DNA from: Sphaerisporangium sp040683095
Lineage (GTDB): Bacteria; Actinomycetota; Actinomycetes; Streptosporangiales; Streptosporangiaceae
Length of the DNA stretch: 64,000 bases
Assembly: GCF_040683095.1 (NCBI RefSeq)
Contig: NZ_JBFBCI010000011.1
Location: forward strand, 93,354-157,353
Direction of reading: 5' to 3'
Below, in pieces: positions 62,179-64,000 of the stretch. The notes under the pieces were generated by a model that saw only the letters and a program-made list of their open reading frames with translations, was not told where the DNA came from and did no database searches. The position numbers were made by a program, and so were the translations under genes. How positions within the stretch are numbered: the first letter of the stretch is position 1; every line of letters begins with the position of its first letter.

Positions 62179-62457
62179 GCGCAGGCACTCCCGAGCACGA
62201 CCCCGTGGCACCGGTGCCGCCCTCGCCGAACACCTGCTCACCGGCCCTTGCCCTTTCGGACCTGCTTGGTCTGCCATCCTCAGCGCCTACCGCCAATCCC
62301 CGTTCCAATACGCCCCGGGGGGCCGGATCCCCCCGCGCCGCGCGTAATCCCGTTGCCCGGGCCGGGCACGGTGTGGAAGTCTCTCGGCCGAGACCGCCAC
62401 GGGCGGATCGCCGATACGAGAAGAGCAGGGGCTGGGGGAGTGGTACGGAACGCCGAG

Positions 62458-63036
62458 ATGACCGGGGCCGCCGGGACACCACTGAACGAGGCACTGGCGG
62501 GGTACCGGCCGTCCACGCCGCAGGAGGCCGCCGACCTGAAGCGCCTACGGGCACTGCTGGCCACCGGCGGTGACCCATGGAGCCGCGCCACACCCCTGCA
62601 CGTGACGGTGTCAGCCGTCATCGCCGACCCGGCCACGCGCCGGGTGCTGCTGCGCTGGCACGCCCGCCAGCAGACCTGGCTGCAGGTCGGCGGGCACGCA
62701 GACCCGGGGGAGAGCGACCCGCTGGAGGTCGTGCTGCGCGAGGGGCAGGAGGAGACCGGGCTGGCCGACCTCACCCTGTGGCCGGGATCCTCCCTGATAC
62801 ACCTGGCCATCGTCCCCGTCGCCGCCGGAGGGCACGAACCGGCGCACGAGCACGCCGACCTGCGCTACCTCCTGCGCACCGGCACGCCCGAGGCGGCGCG
62901 GCCGGAGAACGCCTCGGCGCCGCTGCGCTGGCTGCCGGTGGAGCAGGCGATGGAGACGACATCCGAGGACAACGTCCGCGAGACCCTGTCACGGGTGGAG
63001 CGCCTGCTGCGGCACGCCCCGGCCGACGCCGGCTGA
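62458..63036 (+). CDS. Nudix hydrolase
   Basis: A 192-residue Nudix-fold pyrophosphohydrolase. A helical N-terminus (about 1-45) is followed by VSAVIADPATRRVLLRWHAR, and the Nudix helix GGHADPGESDPLEVVLREGQEETGL with the REx2EExG metal-binding core. HADLRYLLRTG and PLRWLPVEQAM close the domain. The box has one residue more than the classic G-x5-E-x7-R-E spacing, as in the ADP-ribose/NDP-sugar-type subgroup. ATG at 62458 is preferred; a GTG at 62440 is possible. The substrate is not predictable. Confidence 0.85.
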   Translation: MTGAAGTPLNEALAGYRPSTPQEAADLKRLRALLATGGDPWSRATPLHVTVSAVIADPATRRVLLRWHARQQTWLQVGGHADPGESDPLEVVLREGQEETGLADLTLWPGSSLIHLAIVPVAAGGHEPAHEHADLRYLLRTGTPEAARPENASAPLRWLPVEQAMETTSEDNVRETLSRVERLLRHAPADAG

Positions 63037-63127
63037 ACCCCGCGCCGCGCATGGGCCGAGGCCGCACCCGGGGTCGCGGGTACGGCCTCGACGCTCGCGG
63101 GCGCACCACCACCCGGCCGGCCAGGGG

Positions 63128-64000
63128 CTACGGCAGGGTCGCCAGGTGCGGCTTGACCGTGCGGGAGAAGCTCCAGTTGTTGGACGCGTCCCAGTTGATC
63201 GACCAGGTCATCGCCCCGCGGATGCCCGGGTAGGTGCGCGGGGGGACGAACGTGCCGCAGTTGACGCGCTTGGCCAGGCAGTCCAGCGCGCTGTTGACCA
63301 GGGACGGCGCCACGACCCCGCCACCGGCCGCGCCCGGCCCGGCCGGCAGGCCCAGGGCCACCTGGTCGGGACGCAGCCCGTTCTCCAGCTGGATGCACGC
63401 CAGCGCGGTCATGAAGTTCACGGTGCCCTGGCTGTAAGCCTGCGCCTGGTCACAGCCCAGCATCGAGCCGGAGTTGTAGAACTGGGTGTGCACGACGGTG
63501 AGGATGTCCTTGATGGCCAGCGCGAGCTGGAAGTAGCTCCCCCCGGTCGACTGCATGTCGATCGTCTGCGGCGCCATCGTGATGATCAGGTCGGCCCCGG
63601 CCTTGGCACGCAGGTTGCGCAGCGCTTCGGCCATGTAGGTCGGATTGAGCCCGTTCTCCAGGTCGATGTCCACGCCGTCGAACCCGTAGGTCTGCATCAG
63701 GGCGTAGGCGCTGTCGGCGAACGCCGTCGCCGCCTGGGAACTGGCCACCTGTACGCGGCCGAGTTCGCCGCCCACCGAGAGGATCACCTTCTTGCCGCGC
63801 GCGTGCAGGGCCTGGATGTCGGCCTTGAACTGCGCCTCGGTGTACCCGCCTACCGCGCTGGCCAGCCCGGGGTCGAGGTGGAAGGAGAGCTGTCCGGCGG
63901 TCGCGGTGGCCTCGGCGAAGGCGCTGGAGCTCGGGGCGGCCTCGGCGGGCGGCGCGTACGACCCTCCGCCCGAGCCGCTGGACTCGGCCATCCTGTTCGC
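63128..64000 (-). CDS. Glycoside hydrolase family 18 chitinase, 5' end at or beyond window edge
   Basis: A GH18 TIM-barrel with SVGGELGRVQVASS (strand 3), the catalytic DGVDIDLENGLN (DxxDxDxE with the acid Glu), IITMAPQTIDMQ, QFYNSG, GLPAGPGAAGGG and a final GAMTWSINWDAS. This is the Streptomyces ChiC/ChiD-like actinomycete type, expected to be secreted. Upstream of AFAEATATAGQLSFHLDPGL there is only a Ser/Gly/Pro linker (MAESSGSGGGSYAPPAEAAP), where strand 1 of the barrel (VPxxYNxIAV) is normally found. Either the gene is altered there or the domain boundary is unusual. An ATG at 63991 is possible, but the frame continues to the edge. Confidence 0.85.
   Translation of the reverse strand, partial: ANRMAESSGSGGGSYAPPAEAAPSSSAFAEATATAGQLSFHLDPGLASAVGGYTEAQFKADIQALHARGKKVILSVGGELGRVQVASSQAATAFADSAYALMQTYGFDGVDIDLENGLNPTYMAEALRNLRAKAGADLIITMAPQTIDMQSTGGSYFQLALAIKDILTVVHTQFYNSGSMLGCDQAQAYSQGTVNFMTALACIQLENGLRPDQVALGLPAGPGAAGGGVVAPSLVNSALDCLAKRVNCGTFVPPRTYPGIRGAMTWSINWDASNNWSFSRTVKPHLATLP

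Overview
The window is high-GC chromosomal DNA with dense genes, long shadow reading frames, GTG starts and Gly/Ala/Arg-rich proteins. Together with an HrdB-type principal sigma factor, DUF5999 and DUF3040 proteins, the FHA-FtsR-DUF151-MerR-gcvP gene order also known from Mycobacterium, and a type II polyketide synthase, this points to a filamentous actinomycete. Streptosporangiales (Nonomuraea/Streptosporangium/Actinomadura type) is my best inference; the species cannot be read from the sequence.

Positions 1-36.9 kb look mostly like ordinary core chromosome. They hold a C26 amidohydrolase whose catalytic Cys is replaced, an acyl-CoA dehydrogenase, a CDP-alcohol phosphotransferase and a mannose-1-phosphate guanylyltransferase/phosphomannomutase fusion. 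Next comes the garA-like/ftsR/DUF151/merR/gcvP block, with a tandem glycine riboswitch in front of gcvP. Then follow a TetR regulator, hrdB, the menaquinone genes menE, menD and menF, a DedA protein, and a GntR/UTRA regulator with a sugar-type ABC importer. An operator-like motif ATGTC-NN-GACAAA links that regulator to the importer. A secreted SGNH hydrolase, a tricorn-like protease, a class B PBP and a PlsC-type acyltransferase finish the section. A structured-RNA candidate with a 21-bp terminator-like hairpin lies upstream of the acyltransferase.

Positions 37.4-42.5 kb are a region of decayed genes: a TusA-like gene and a DinB gene are intact, but an alcohol dehydrogenase, a LysR regulator, an ABM-type gene, an amine oxidase, a DsbA-like gene and a GNAT gene are truncated, frameshifted or fused end to end.

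Positions 42.5-57.1 kb look like an acquired biosynthetic island: tyrosine recombinase, MarR regulator, then a whiE/curamycin-like type II PKS operon (TcmI-type cyclase, cupin, KS-alpha, KS-beta, ACP, aromatase/cyclase, double-ABM protein, SchA/CurD protein), a SARP/NB-ARC regulator whose Walker A lysine is Gln, and a three-gene acetyl-CoA carboxylase set for malonyl-CoA supply. A near-identical short motif (TTGATCTACA-NN-GTAAAGGC) lies in direct orientation at both ends (43.53 and 57.06 kb), with a third copy beside an IS607-type remnant at 29.74 kb.

Positions 57.1-64 kb are accessory again: a serine recombinase remnant, an XRE regulator divergent from an SDR, a headless secreted-hydrolase fragment (ricin-type lectin plus NEW3 domain), a Nudix hydrolase and a GH18 chitinase cut by the window edge.
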